Under the pieces are notes generated by a model, which saw nothing but the letters and a program-made list of their open reading frames with translations, was not told where the DNA came from and ran no database searches. A stretch of 64,000 nt of DNA, taken from assembly GCA_018827375.1 (NCBI GenBank), contig JAHJYW010000020.1:1-64000 (forward strand), read 5' to 3'. The position numbers were made by a program, and so were the translations under genes. Below, piece by piece: positions 55,766 to 64,000 of this stretch (the stretch's first letter is position 1; each line of letters opens with the position of its first letter). Source of the stretch: Alphaproteobacteria bacterium (lineage in GTDB: Bacteria > Pseudomonadota > Alphaproteobacteria > Caulobacterales > Hyphomonadaceae).

Positions 55766-56953
55766 ATGAATATTCACGAATACCAGGCAAAAGCGGTGCT
55801 GAAATCTTTCGGCGCCCCCGTCGCCGAAGGCGTACCGGTTCTCACCCTCGACGACGTCCAGAAGGCGGTCGATTCGCTGCCAGGACCGCTTTGGGTGGTG
55901 AAAAGCCAGATCCACGCAGGCGGCCGCGGCAAGGGCAAGTTCGTGGAATCCGAAGCCGGTGAAAAAGGCGGTGTGCGCCTTGCCTTCACCAAGGAAGACG
56001 TCCTGACCAATGCCAAGCAGATGCTCGGCCACCATCTTGTGACCGCCCAGACGAGCGCAAGCGGCAAGCAGGTCAACCGCCTCTACATCGAAGACGGCGC
56101 TGACATTGACCGCGAACTTTATCTTTCCATCCTGGTTGATCGTGAATCCGGCAAGGTGGCTTTTGTTGTCTCGACCGAAGGCGGCATGGACATCGAAGCT
56201 GTTGCCCACGACACGCCTGAGAAAATCATGACCCTGCCAGTTGATGGCGGCGTCACCGAAGACGATGCTTCGAAGCTCTGCGATGCGCTGAAGCTTGAGG
56301 GCACAGCCCGCACCGACGGCATGAAGCTCTTCCCGATCCTCTACAAAGCCTTCACCGAGAAGGACATGGCGATGCTTGAGGTCAACCCTCTGATCGTCAT
56401 GGAGAATGGCCACCTGCGCGTTCTCGACGCGAAAGTGTCGTTCGACGGTAACGCCCTGTTCCGTCACCCGGACATCATCGAGCTGCGCGACAAGACCGAA
56501 GAAGACGAGAAGGAAATCGAGGCCTCTGAATGGGACCTCGCCTATATCGCCCTCGACGGCACGATTGGCTGCATGGTCAACGGCGCTGGCCTGGCCATGG
56601 CAACCATGGACATCATCAAGCTCTACGGCGAAGAGCCCGCCAACTTCTGTGATGTCGGCGGCGGCGCCGGCAAGGAGAAAGTGGCAGCTGCCTTCAAGAT
56701 CATCATGAAGGACCCGAACGTGAAGGGCATCCTCGTGAACATCTTCGGCGGCATCATGAAATGTGACGTCATCGCCGAAGGCGTGATCGCGGCCGTCAAG
56801 GAAACCAACCTTGCTGTTCCGCTGGTCGTGCGCCTCGAAGGCACGAACGTGGAACTCGGCAAGAAGATCATCGCCGACTCCGGTCTCAACGTCATCTCCG
56901 CCGACGATCTCGACGACGCGGCGCAGAAAATTGTCAACGCGGTTCGCGGCTAA
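55766..56953 (+). CDS. sucC: Succinyl-CoA ligase (ADP-forming) subunit beta
   Basis: 395 residues. ATP-grasp subunit that binds nucleotide and succinate: [16 protein letters not shown] start, [16 protein letters not shown] glycine-rich loop, [20 protein letters not shown] and the C-terminal [17 protein letters not shown] with [10 protein letters not shown]. Length typical (388-397). First gene of sucC-sucD-sucA-sucB; sucD begins nine bases after its stop. Catalyses substrate-level phosphorylation in the TCA cycle. Confidence 0.98.
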   Translation: MNIHEYQAKAVLKSFGAPVAEGVPVLTLDDVQKAVDSLPGPLWVVKSQIHAGGRGKGKFVESEAGEKGGVRLAFTKEDVLTNAKQMLGHHLVTAQTSASGKQVNRLYIEDGADIDRELYLSILVDRESGKVAFVVSTEGGMDIEAVAHDTPEKIMTLPVDGGVTEDDASKLCDALKLEGTARTDGMKLFPILYKAFTEKDMAMLEVNPLIVMENGHLRVLDAKVSFDGNALFRHPDIIELRDKTEEDEKEIEASEWDLAYIALDGTIGCMVNGAGLAMATMDIIKLYGEEPANFCDVGGGAGKEKVAAAFKIIMKDPNVKGILVNIFGGIMKCDVIAEGVIAAVKETNLAVPLVVRLEGTNVELGKKIIADSGLNVISADDLDDAAQKIVNAVRG

Positions 56954-56962
56954 GGAATACTC

Positions 56963-57865
56963 ATGTCCATTCTTATTGATAACAATACCAAGATCCTCAC
57001 GCAGGGCATGACCGGCAATACCGGTTCGTTCCACACCAACCAGGGCCTGGCCTATTACGGCACCAAGATGGTCGGCGGCATTCACCCCAAGAAGGGTGGC
57101 ACGATGTGGCAGGCCGATAACGGCACCGAACTGCCGATCTTCGCGACCGTCGCCGAAGGCAAGGAAAAGACCGGCGCCACCGCGTCCGTGGTCTACGTCC
57201 CGCCAGCAGGCGCTGCTGCGGCCATTGAAGAAGCCATCGACGCGGAAATCCCGCTGATCGTCTGCATCACCGAAGGCGTGCCTGTGCTCGACATGGTTCG
57301 CGTCAAGGCGAAGCTCGCGAAGTCGAAATCGCGCCTGATCGGCCCGAACTGCCCAGGCGTCATCACGGCGAACGAATGCAAGATCGGCATTATGCCGGGC
57401 TCCATCTTCAAGAAGGGCAATGTCGGCATCGTCTCGCGCTCCGGCACGCTGACCTATGAAGCCGTGTTCCAGACCACGCAGGTCGGCCTTGGCCAGACAA
57501 CCGCTGTCGGCATTGGCGGCGATCCGGTCAAAGGCACCGAATTCATCGACATGCTGGAAATGTTCCTTGCCGACGACGAAACAAAGTCCATCATCATGAT
57601 TGGTGAAATTGGCGGTAGCGCAGAAGAAGACGCAGCCCAGTTCCTCATCGACGAGGCCAAGAAAGGCCGCAAGAAACCGATGGTCGGCTTCATCGCCGGT
57701 CGCACGGCACCGAAAGGTCGCACAATGGGCCATGCTGGTGCCATCGTGTCTGGTGGCAAGGGTGATGCAGAAAGCAAGATTGCTGCGATGGAGGCTGCGG
57801 GTATCCGCGTGTCGCCGTCACCTGCGCGCCTTGGCACGACCATGATCGAGGTGCTGAAGGGCTAA
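56963..57865 (+). CDS. sucD: Succinyl-CoA ligase subunit alpha
   Basis: 300 residues. CoA-binding subunit. [61 protein letters not shown] and the phosphohistidine region ([16 protein letters not shown], His about 251) are all present. Length is standard. It complements sucC directly upstream. The 163 bases before sucA suggest a possible internal promoter. Confidence 0.98.
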   Translation: MSILIDNNTKILTQGMTGNTGSFHTNQGLAYYGTKMVGGIHPKKGGTMWQADNGTELPIFATVAEGKEKTGATASVVYVPPAGAAAAIEEAIDAEIPLIVCITEGVPVLDMVRVKAKLAKSKSRLIGPNCPGVITANECKIGIMPGSIFKKGNVGIVSRSGTLTYEAVFQTTQVGLGQTTAVGIGGDPVKGTEFIDMLEMFLADDETKSIIMIGEIGGSAEEDAAQFLIDEAKKGRKKPMVGFIAGRTAPKGRTMGHAGAIVSGGKGDAESKIAAMEAAGIRVSPSPARLGTTMIEVLKG

Positions 57866-58028
57866 GTCGCCCTGAATTGAATGAGCCAGGGCGGCCGGTT
57901 GGCCCGTCTGGCGAGGCCAGGTTCTGACCGCGTCGGCCGTCCTGCAAAAAGTTCCTGGTGACAGGAACACAGCAAGGTTTCGTTCCTATATGTTGGGGAA
58001 CGATTTGGTCCAGAGGACGGGAAGACAG

Positions 58029-61000
58029 ATGGCAGACGACGGCAGCCCGGTGAATGGTGCGCGCAGCAAAGGCAATGTGGCGATGCTCGATACGGCTTTC
58101 CTTTATGGAGGGTCAGCCCAGTGGCTCGAGCAGATGCAGGCAGCTTACTCGCGCGACCCTTCATCGGTTCCGGAAAGCTGGCAGGCTTTCTTTGAAGAGC
58201 TTGACGACAATCCGAGCAATTCGGAGCTGAATGCTGCCGGCGCCAGCTGGAAGCGCGCCGACTGGCCGCTCCAGAAGAAGGGTGACGAAGTCGCCGCTTT
58301 TGACGGCAACTGGGCGGTTCTTGATCCGCGTATCGAAAAGAAGATCAAGGCTGACAAGCCGACCGCGTCGGAAGCCGACATCGCCCAGTCGGTCAAGGAT
58401 TCCATCCGCGCGATCATGATGATCCGGGCCTACCGGATGCGCGGCCACCTGGCCGCCAAGCTTGATCCGCTTGGCCTTGAGGATTTCGGCGCCCAGCCGG
58501 AGCTCAACCCCGAGACCTATGGCTTCACCGAAGCCGACATGGGACGCCGCATCTTCATCGATTTCTATCTTGGCATCGAATACGCCACCGTGCGCGAGAT
58601 GCTCGACATCCTCCGCCGCACCTATTGCTCGACGCTCGGCATCGAGTTCATGCACATTTCCGATCCGGCCGAGAAATCCTGGCTGCAGGAACGTATCGAA
58701 GGCCCGGACAAGGGCGTTGCCTTCACGACCGAAGGCAAGAAGGCGATCCTCGCCAAGCTGATCGAAGCAGAGACATTCGAGCGCTTCCTGCACAAGCGCT
58801 ATCCCGGCACCAAGCGTTTCGGCCTTGATGGTGGCGAAGCTGCTGTGCCGGCGCTGGAACAGATCATCAAGCGCGGCGGCGCCCTTGGCGTTGAAGAGAT
58901 CGTTGTCGGCATGCCCCACCGGGGCCGCCTCAACATGCTGGCCGCCGTCATGGGCAAGCCGTATGAGCAGATTTTCTTCGAATTCCAGGGCGGTAACACG
59001 CAAGGCGCCGAGCAGTTCGGCTCCGGCGATGTGAAATACCACCTCGGCGCGTCATCTGACCGCGTCTTCGACGACAACCAAGTTCACCTCTCGATGAACG
59101 CCAACCCGTCGCACCTTGAAGCGGTTGATCCGGTCGTGCTCGGCAAGTCGCGCTCCAAGCAGGAAATGCTCCACCGCGAAACAGGTGAGCTGGTCCGCAC
59201 GAAAGTGCTGCCGCTGCTGCTGCACGGCGATGCGGCCTTCGCAGGGCAGGGCGTTGTGGCCGAGTGTTTCGCGCTGTCGGGCCTTTCAGGCTATCGCACG
59301 GGCGGCACGATCCACTTCATCGTGAACAACCAGATCGGCTTTACGACCAGCCCGATGTATTCGCGCTCGTCGCCATACCCGTCGGACGTTGCGCTGATGG
59401 TTCAGGCGCCGATCTTCCACGTCAATGGCGACGACCCTGAGGCCGTCACCTATGCGGCCAAGGTCGCGACCGAGTTCCGGCAGAAATTTGCCAAGGACGT
59501 GGTCATCGACATGTTCTGCTACCGCCGCTTCGGGCACAATGAGGGCGACGAGCCCATGTTTACCCAGCCGGTGATGTACAACCAGATCAAGGGTCACGCC
59601 TCGACCCGCGAAATCTATGGCCAGCGCCTCATCAGCGAAGGCATCCTGACGGCCGAGGAACTCGACAAGCAGGTCACGGATTTCGAGAACTATCTCGACG
59701 AAGAGTTCGAAAAGAGCAACAAATTCAAAGCCAAGAAGGCTGACTGGCTGGATGGCGAATGGAAAGGCCTCGGCCTGCCCGAAGACGATGAGCGTCGGGG
59801 CAAGACGGGCGTTTCCAAGAAGCGCCTGCAGGAACTCGGCAAGTCGTTGACCACGGTTCCGGACGATATCCAGATCCACAAGACGCTGACCCGCGTGATC
59901 GAGGGCCGGGCGACCGCGATTTCCAAGGGTGAGGGCCTCGATTGGGCAACCGCCGAGCATCTCGCTTTCGGCACCCTGCTGGATGAAGGCTTTCCCGTAC
60001 GCCTGTCGGGCCAGGACGTTGGCCGCGGCACGTTCTCGCAACGCCACAGCCATTTCGTCGACCAGACATCCGGCGAGCGTTACACGCCGCTGAACCATGT
60101 CAGCGAGAAGCAGGCCAATTACGAAGTCATCGACTCGCTTCTCTCCGAAGAAGCGGTGCTTGGCTATGAGTATGGTTATTCACTGGCCGATCCGAACACG
60201 CTGACCCTGTGGGAAGCCCAGTTCGGCGACTTCGCGAACGGCGCGCAGGTCTTCTTCGACCAGTTCATCTCGTCTGCGGAACGCAAATGGCTGCGCATGT
60301 CGGGTCTCGTCTGCCTCTTGCCGCACGGCTATGAAGGGCAGGGGCCGGAGCACTCCTCCGCCCGCCTCGAGCGCTTCCTGCAGATGTGTGCAGAAGACAA
60401 TATGCAGGTTTGCAACCTGACGACCCCGGCGAACTATTTCCATGCCCTGCGTCGTCAGATCCACCGCGACTTCCGCAAGCCGCTGATCATCATGACCCCG
60501 AAATCGCTGCTGCGCCACAAACTGGCAACGTCGGCGCTGGATGACATGACAACGAAGTCCTCGTTCCACCGTATCCTATGGGACGATGCCGAGACACCCG
60601 GCCGCGAAGGCAAGGTCAAGCTGGCCAAGGACAACAAGATCCGCCGCGTCGTGATGTGTTCGGGCAAGGTCTATTACGACCTGTTCGAGGCACGCGAGGA
60701 AGCGGGCATGGACGACGTGTACCTGATGCGCATCGAGCAGTTCTATCCTGTCCCGCGCCGCTCGATCATGAACGAGCTGAAGCGTTTCCCCGGCGCCGAG
60801 ATTGTCTGGTGCCAGGAAGAGCCGCGCAATATGGGCGGCTGGACCTTTATCCGTGACGAGATTGAATGGTGCGCCCTTCAGATTGGCGCCAAGAATCCCC
60901 GGCCGCGATATGCCGGTCGTCCGCCGTCGGCGGCCACTGCTACTGGACTGATGTCCAAGCACAAGGCCGAAATGGCGGCCTTCATCAACGCGGCCCTCGG

Positions 61001-61037
61001 CCCCGATCCGGTTGACGACAAGATCGTCGCAATCTGA
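58029..61037 (+). CDS. sucA: 2-oxoglutarate dehydrogenase E1 component
   Basis: 1002 residues. TPP-dependent decarboxylase of the OGDH complex. The N-terminal helical part has DTAFLYGGSAQWLEQMQAAY. The TPP/Mg region contains GMPHRGRLNMLAAVMGKPYEQ, GDVKYHLG, SHLEAVDPVVLGK and HGDAAFAGQG. The C-terminal transketolase-like domain has RLSGQDVGRGTFSQRHSHFVDQ and PHGYEGQGPEHSSARLERFL. The ATG at 58029 is chosen (conserved start, GGGAAG upstream); an ATG at 57990 is upstream in-frame. It acts with SucB encoded 38 bases downstream. Confidence 0.97.
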   Translation: MADDGSPVNGARSKGNVAMLDTAFLYGGSAQWLEQMQAAYSRDPSSVPESWQAFFEELDDNPSNSELNAAGASWKRADWPLQKKGDEVAAFDGNWAVLDPRIEKKIKADKPTASEADIAQSVKDSIRAIMMIRAYRMRGHLAAKLDPLGLEDFGAQPELNPETYGFTEADMGRRIFIDFYLGIEYATVREMLDILRRTYCSTLGIEFMHISDPAEKSWLQERIEGPDKGVAFTTEGKKAILAKLIEAETFERFLHKRYPGTKRFGLDGGEAAVPALEQIIKRGGALGVEEIVVGMPHRGRLNMLAAVMGKPYEQIFFEFQGGNTQGAEQFGSGDVKYHLGASSDRVFDDNQVHLSMNANPSHLEAVDPVVLGKSRSKQEMLHRETGELVRTKVLPLLLHGDAAFAGQGVVAECFALSGLSGYRTGGTIHFIVNNQIGFTTSPMYSRSSPYPSDVALMVQAPIFHVNGDDPEAVTYAAKVATEFRQKFAKDVVIDMFCYRRFGHNEGDEPMFTQPVMYNQIKGHASTREIYGQRLISEGILTAEELDKQVTDFENYLDEEFEKSNKFKAKKADWLDGEWKGLGLPEDDERRGKTGVSKKRLQELGKSLTTVPDDIQIHKTLTRVIEGRATAISKGEGLDWATAEHLAFGTLLDEGFPVRLSGQDVGRGTFSQRHSHFVDQTSGERYTPLNHVSEKQANYEVIDSLLSEEAVLGYEYGYSLADPNTLTLWEAQFGDFANGAQVFFDQFISSAERKWLRMSGLVCLLPHGYEGQGPEHSSARLERFLQMCAEDNMQVCNLTTPANYFHALRRQIHRDFRKPLIIMTPKSLLRHKLATSALDDMTTKSSFHRILWDDAETPGREGKVKLAKDNKIRRVVMCSGKVYYDLFEAREEAGMDDVYLMRIEQFYPVPRRSIMNELKRFPGAEIVWCQEEPRNMGGWTFIRDEIEWCALQIGAKNPRPRYAGRPPSAATATGLMSKHKAEMAAFINAALGPDPVDDKIVAI

Positions 61038-61075
61038 TCGCCTTTTTCCAGATATTCCAATACGGACCTTAAAAC

Positions 61076-62605
61076 ATGACCGACATTTCAGTCCCTACAC
61101 TCGGCGAGAGCGTTACCGAAGCCACCGTCGGCCAATGGCTCAAAGCAGCGGGTGACACCGTCAAGCGCGATGACGTGCTCGTCGAACTGGAAACCGACAA
61201 GGTTTCCGTTGAAGTCTCCGCGCCTGAAGACGGCGTGCTCTCCGAAATCGTCGCCAAAGAAGGTGAGACCGTTGAAATCGGTGCGCTGCTTGGCCGCGTG
61301 AACGCCGGCGATGGCGCTAACAAGTCCGCGCCTGCCAAAGCCGAGTCCTCTGCACCGGCAAAGGAATCCAAACCTGCTGCCAAGGAAGAGGCCAAGCCAG
61401 CCGCCTCCGACGGCAAGATGACCGATGTTGTCGTGCCAGCCATGGGCGAAAGCGTTGCCGAGGGCACGCTATCGACCTTCCTGAAAAAGGTCGGTGACAG
61501 CGTCAAGAAAGACGAGACAATTGCCGAAATCGAGACCGACAAGGTCGCGCTCGAAGTACCGTCGCCTGCTGATGGTGTGATCGCCGAGCTCGTCGCCAGT
61601 GAAGGCGACGGCGTGACGCCTGGCTCCGTCATCGCGCGCATCAGCGCCGGTGGTGCCGCTTCCGCGCCATCCGCCAGCCCGGCTTCCCCGCCGCCCGCTG
61701 CCAAGGCTGCTGCAGAAGGCGCGCCTGTATCGCCCTCCGTGCGTCGAATCTCGTCCGAAGCCGGTGTTGATCCGTCCAATATCCCGGGATCGGGCCGCGA
61801 TGGCCGCGCTACCAAGGCGGATGCACTGGACTATGTGAACAATGCTGCGTCGAAGGCATCGTCCTCAAAGGCCGTGACCGAGTCGCGCGCACCGCGCGAC
61901 GTTGGTCCACGCGAGGAACGCGTGCGCATGACGCGTCTGCGCCAGACCATCGCCCGCCGCCTGAAAGAGGCCCAGGACAGCGCCGCCATGCTGACCACGT
62001 TCAATGACGTGGACATGGGCGCCATCATGGACCTGCGCAAAAAGCACCAGGACAGCTTCGTTGCCAAGCATGGCATCAAGCTTGGCTTCATGAGCTTCTT
62101 CGTGAAGGCCTGCGTCAATGCGCTGAAGGAAGTCCCGGCCGTGAACGCCGAGATCGACGGCACCGACATCATCTACAAGAACTATTATGACATCGGCGTT
62201 GCCGTCGGCACCGACAAGGGCCTCGTCGTGCCGGTCGTGCGTGACAGTGATGACCTGTCGCTGGCCGGTATCGAGAAATATATCGCAGACCTCGGCAAGC
62301 GCGCCCGTGACGGCGATCTGACGATCGGCGACATGCAGGGCGGCACGTTCACCATCTCGAACGGCGGCATCTATGGCTCGCTGATGTCGACACCGATCCT
62401 GAACCCTCCGCAGTCCGGCGTCCTCGGCATGCACCGGATCGAGAACCGGCCCGTTGCGATCAATGGCGAAGTGAAGATCCGTCCGATGATGTATCTTGCG
62501 CTCTCCTATGACCACCGCATCGTTGACGGCAAGGAAGCCGTGACCTTCCTCGTTCGCGTCAAGGAAGCGCTGGAAGATCCGGAACGCATGTTGCTCGAAG
62601 TCTAG
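61076..62605 (+). CDS. sucB: Dihydrolipoyl succinyltransferase E2 with two lipoyl domains
   Basis: 509 residues, longer than the usual ~400 because two lipoyl domains are present. The first is residues about 1-77 (lipoyl-Lys in ETDKVSVEV) and the second about 117-190 (ETDKVALEV), each followed by Ala/Lys/Pro-rich linkers. An E3-binding domain ([20 protein letters not shown]) follows. The C-terminal catalytic domain has [19 protein letters not shown] and the catalytic [12 protein letters not shown] with His. The dual-lipoyl OdhB is common in some alphaproteobacteria. No lpd gene follows. Confidence 0.95.
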   Translation: MTDISVPTLGESVTEATVGQWLKAAGDTVKRDDVLVELETDKVSVEVSAPEDGVLSEIVAKEGETVEIGALLGRVNAGDGANKSAPAKAESSAPAKESKPAAKEEAKPAASDGKMTDVVVPAMGESVAEGTLSTFLKKVGDSVKKDETIAEIETDKVALEVPSPADGVIAELVASEGDGVTPGSVIARISAGGAASAPSASPASPPPAAKAAAEGAPVSPSVRRISSEAGVDPSNIPGSGRDGRATKADALDYVNNAASKASSSKAVTESRAPRDVGPREERVRMTRLRQTIARRLKEAQDSAAMLTTFNDVDMGAIMDLRKKHQDSFVAKHGIKLGFMSFFVKACVNALKEVPAVNAEIDGTDIIYKNYYDIGVAVGTDKGLVVPVVRDSDDLSLAGIEKYIADLGKRARDGDLTIGDMQGGTFTISNGGIYGSLMSTPILNPPQSGVLGMHRIENRPVAINGEVKIRPMMYLALSYDHRIVDGKEAVTFLVRVKEALEDPERMLLEV

Positions 62606-62611
62606 CACCTG

Positions 62612-62872
62612 ATGGTCAGCCTGTTCGACGCCATCGGGATCGTTGGCGTCGTGCTGACCCTTCTCGGCTATCTTTTGCTTCAGGCCGAGCGCCTGGAATC
62701 GCGCTCGCGTGCCTATTCAGCGCTGAACCTGTTCGGTTCGTTGGCGATCCTCCTGTCACTCGCGGTCGACTTCAACCTGTCGGCCGCCCTGATGGAGGGC
62801 TGTTGGGCCCTGATCAGTCTGTATGGACTGGTCAAGGCCGTGCGCTCCATGCGCCGCGCGCCGCCTGTCTAG
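62612..62872 (+). CDS. CBU_0592-like small membrane protein
   Basis: 86 residues, three hydrophobic helices (IVGVVLTLLGYLLLQAE, YSALNLFGSLAILLSLAV and CWALISLYGLVKAV). The pattern matches the CBU_0592/YgaP-like family of small integral membrane proteins of unknown function that often follow TCA or transport genes. It starts six bases after sucB and is likely co-transcribed. Basic C-terminus (MRRAPPV). Confidence 0.78.
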   Translation: MVSLFDAIGIVGVVLTLLGYLLLQAERLESRSRAYSALNLFGSLAILLSLAVDFNLSAALMEGCWALISLYGLVKAVRSMRRAPPV

Positions 62873-62875
62873 GTT

Positions 62876-63304
62876 CTAGAAGGGCAGGGGCTGCAGGTCC
62901 GGCGCCACCCATTCGCGGCGCGCTTCGACAGAGAACAGGACAGGCTTTGACCAATAGGTCAGCAGCCAGTCCGACCGACCGAACTCCGATGCCATCAAGT
63001 CCTGCAGCACGAGATAGAGCGGCGTATCCGGTTTGGCGCTCCCCAGCATGTGCCGCGCCGCTCTGAGTGAGGCCTGCGTGATCGTCTCATGGTAGCCCTC
63101 CGTTTCGGAATTCACACCGCCGACGGATTCGTTATAGGCGCGGATCATGTCGGGCATGTCGCGTTGCGCAGCCTCAAAGTCTGCGGCAACCAGCCAAAGG
63201 GCGCCCGCGAAATGCGCTTCGTGCGTCCAGCCCTCTTTCGGCAGGGTGCGGTCGATCATGCCGCGCGTGGTGCGTTCGATCTCGGTATCGGATGAGAAGG
63301 CCAT
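62876..63304 (-). CDS. Conserved hypothetical protein
   Basis: 142 residues from the ATG at 63304. The WTHEAHFAGALWLV motif near residue 25 followed by IRAYNESVGGVNSETEGYHET resembles a family of uncharacterised proteobacterial proteins. No signal or membrane segments. Its 5' region carries a leader ORF with consecutive Gln codons and a transcription terminator (63343-63494), so its expression may be attenuated. Its stop is four bases from the end of the convergent membrane gene. A longer upstream frame is not conserved. Confidence 0.75.
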   Translation of the reverse strand: MAFSSDTEIERTTRGMIDRTLPKEGWTHEAHFAGALWLVAADFEAAQRDMPDMIRAYNESVGGVNSETEGYHETITQASLRAARHMLGSAKPDTPLYLVLQDLMASEFGRSDWLLTYWSKPVLFSVEARREWVAPDLQPLPF

Positions 63305-63342
63305 GATGTTTCTTCTTTCTGACGTGTCGGCTGGGCCCCCGT

Positions 63343-63376
63343 AAAAACAAAAGCCCCGCCGGTGGTGGCGAGGCTT
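63343..63376 (-). terminator. Intrinsic terminator in the leader of the hypothetical gene
   Basis: Read leftwards: AAGCCTCGCC (63376-63367), loop ACCACC, GGCGGGGCTT (63360-63351), then TTGTTTTT. Ten pairs including a G-U. It lies between the methyltransferase gene and the gene at 62876-63304, so it either ends the former's transcript or attenuates the latter. Confidence 0.85.
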
Positions 63377-63404
63377 GTGGGTCCGGGGCTGGTCCTGCTG
63401 AGGT

Positions 63405-63494
63405 TCAGTCAGGGGCCCTTTCGGAATGCACACGCCCGCTCCGCCCGGAAATCCGGACCTGCTGCTGCTGCTGGAGTGTGTTCATCGTGCGCAT
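63405..63494 (-). CDS. Putative Gln-rich leader peptide
   Basis: From ATG 63494 (second ATG at 63485) a 29-codon frame contains five consecutive CAG codons (MNTLQQQQQVRI) and ends ERAPD with TGA at 63405-63407. A promoter-like TTGAAA, 17-base spacer, TAAGCG lies immediately upstream, which would give an almost leaderless start as in alphaproteobacterial trpL. The intrinsic terminator at 63343-63376 follows 28 bases later. This is the layout of ribosome-mediated attenuation, but Gln-based attenuation is not established and the CAG run may be chance. Confidence 0.35.
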   Translation of the reverse strand: MRTMNTLQQQQQVRISGRSGRVHSERAPD

Positions 63495-63540
63495 ATCGTC
63501 CGCTTACCAAGCGTTGTGGATTTTTTCAAGCTTGGGTGGA

Positions 63541-64000
63541 TCAGGTCTTTGCGGTCAGCCAGGTCCGCATCAGAAGTGTTTGCAGGACAGGCGAGGGGCG
63601 CTCGAATCCGTTGTTTTCAATCAGCGCTTCGACGGCAGCCGGCGTGTGGACGGCAAAATCCTTCCCGAACCCGGCGCGGTAATTGTCCAGACCTGCAGCG
63701 TCTGCGCCCGTCTCCCGCAGCATCTGTTCCCATGTCGCATAGAGGCGGGCGCTGATCTTTTCGGTCATGTCGGCGGCAAGGTCCGCGTTGACCAGGAGTG
63801 CGCCCGGTTTCAGGCGTGCGGCAATTTCCGCAAAGAAAGCGCCCCGCGACGCATCGGTTTGCAGGAAATGTGAGACGAGCAGGCTCGTTGCGGCATCATG
63901 GAGCGGCAAGTCAGCAAGGGTCTCGATATAGCCGACATGGATTGTACAACGGTCAAGAATTCCCGCAGCTATGGCCTTCTCCCGGAACACTTCCAGCATA
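63541..64000 (-). CDS. SAM-dependent methyltransferase (partial, 5' end beyond window)
   Basis: The C-terminal ~153 residues are visible, starting at MLEVFREKAIAAGI. Segments typical of class I methyltransferases are present: a D/E-containing IHVGYIETLADLPLHDAATSLLVSHFL and RLKPGALLVNADLAAD. The SAM-binding GxGxG motif lies upstream, outside the window. The C-terminus ends AVEALIENNGFERPS and RTWLTAKT. Substrate unknown. Transcribed leftwards towards the attenuator-like region. Confidence 0.75.
   Translation of the reverse strand, partial: MLEVFREKAIAAGILDRCTIHVGYIETLADLPLHDAATSLLVSHFLQTDASRGAFFAEIAARLKPGALLVNADLAADMTEKISARLYATWEQMLRETGADAAGLDNYRAGFGKDFAVHTPAAVEALIENNGFERPSPVLQTLLMRTWLTAKT

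Noticed and set aside
55580-57733. Long leftward open frame (717 codons) across sucC and sucD
   Set aside because: Its translation is the antisense of two textbook TCA genes, with His/Asp/Val-rich low-information composition typical of reverse frames of high-GC coding DNA.

Overview
The window looks like a high-GC alphaproteobacterial chromosome, probably Hyphomonadaceae or a close relative. The pointers are a CpdR-type cell-cycle response regulator, PraR-like XRE regulators with an FQQIQKYE helix, a large TonB-dependent receptor, a MaeB malic enzyme fused to a phosphotransacetylase-like domain, NodT-type RND outer-membrane lipoproteins and the sucCD-sucAB order. The family assignment is inference from protein content. 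No rRNA genes or CRISPR arrays are visible.

1-7462 is accessory DNA, less GC-rich than the rest. Its genes all point rightwards: small unknowns, a small-terminase-like HTH protein, a large terminase, a KAP-type P-loop NTPase, an AlpA-like regulator, an archaeo-eukaryotic-type primase, a RepA-like ATPase, a small Cys/His protein, and an iteron/hairpin region resembling a replication origin. It stops exactly at the 3' end of a tRNA-Arg(CCG) gene, a typical tyrosine-integrase target. The packaging genes lead directly into cargo and replication genes, with no portal or capsid genes between. That suits a phage satellite or a rearranged prophage whose other end, presumably with the integrase, lies left of the window.

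7463-17202 is core-like: TraB/GumN lipoprotein, acyltransferase-3, a membrane LytTR regulator, PRC-barrel protein, HAD phosphatase, HisN, a PraR-like regulator, a strong candidate small RNA (about 13406-13482), an N-formylglutamate amidohydrolase family protein, CpdR, tRNA-Val(GAC), an EAL phosphodiesterase and a dienelactone hydrolase. 17283-26937 is a catabolic block: a LuxR-type regulator, two related acyl-CoA dehydrogenases, a TonB receptor behind a palindromic operator candidate, and a five-gene leftward operon (MpaB-like, acyl-CoA dehydrogenase, GST, nitronate monooxygenase, enoyl-CoA hydratase).

27081-41541 holds a CoaA-like kinase, VOC protein, SlyX, DusA, a membrane alpha/beta hydrolase bracketed by two 96-bp direct repeats, a decayed mdaB-like pseudogene, a hybrid histidine kinase coupled to an AmpG-like permease, MaeB, MutS and a second XRE regulator. 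41700-46516 is one leftward MacAB-NodT-type efflux operon, followed by a lipoprotein, GshB and a BON-domain lipoprotein. 48979-49881 is rsfS-rlmH. The gap after it carries a leftward 37-residue membrane peptide gene and a candidate small RNA with three C-rich loops.

50371-55641 encodes a TAXI-type receptor, a LytTR regulator divergent from a DUF2306-like membrane protein, a PhoD-like phosphoesterase and an MFS transporter. 55766-62605 is the 2-oxoglutarate-to-succinate TCA segment sucC-sucD-sucA-sucB. The right edge has a small membrane protein, an unknown conserved protein preceded by a Gln-rich leader ORF and intrinsic terminator (an attenuator-like arrangement), and a methyltransferase cut by the window end.
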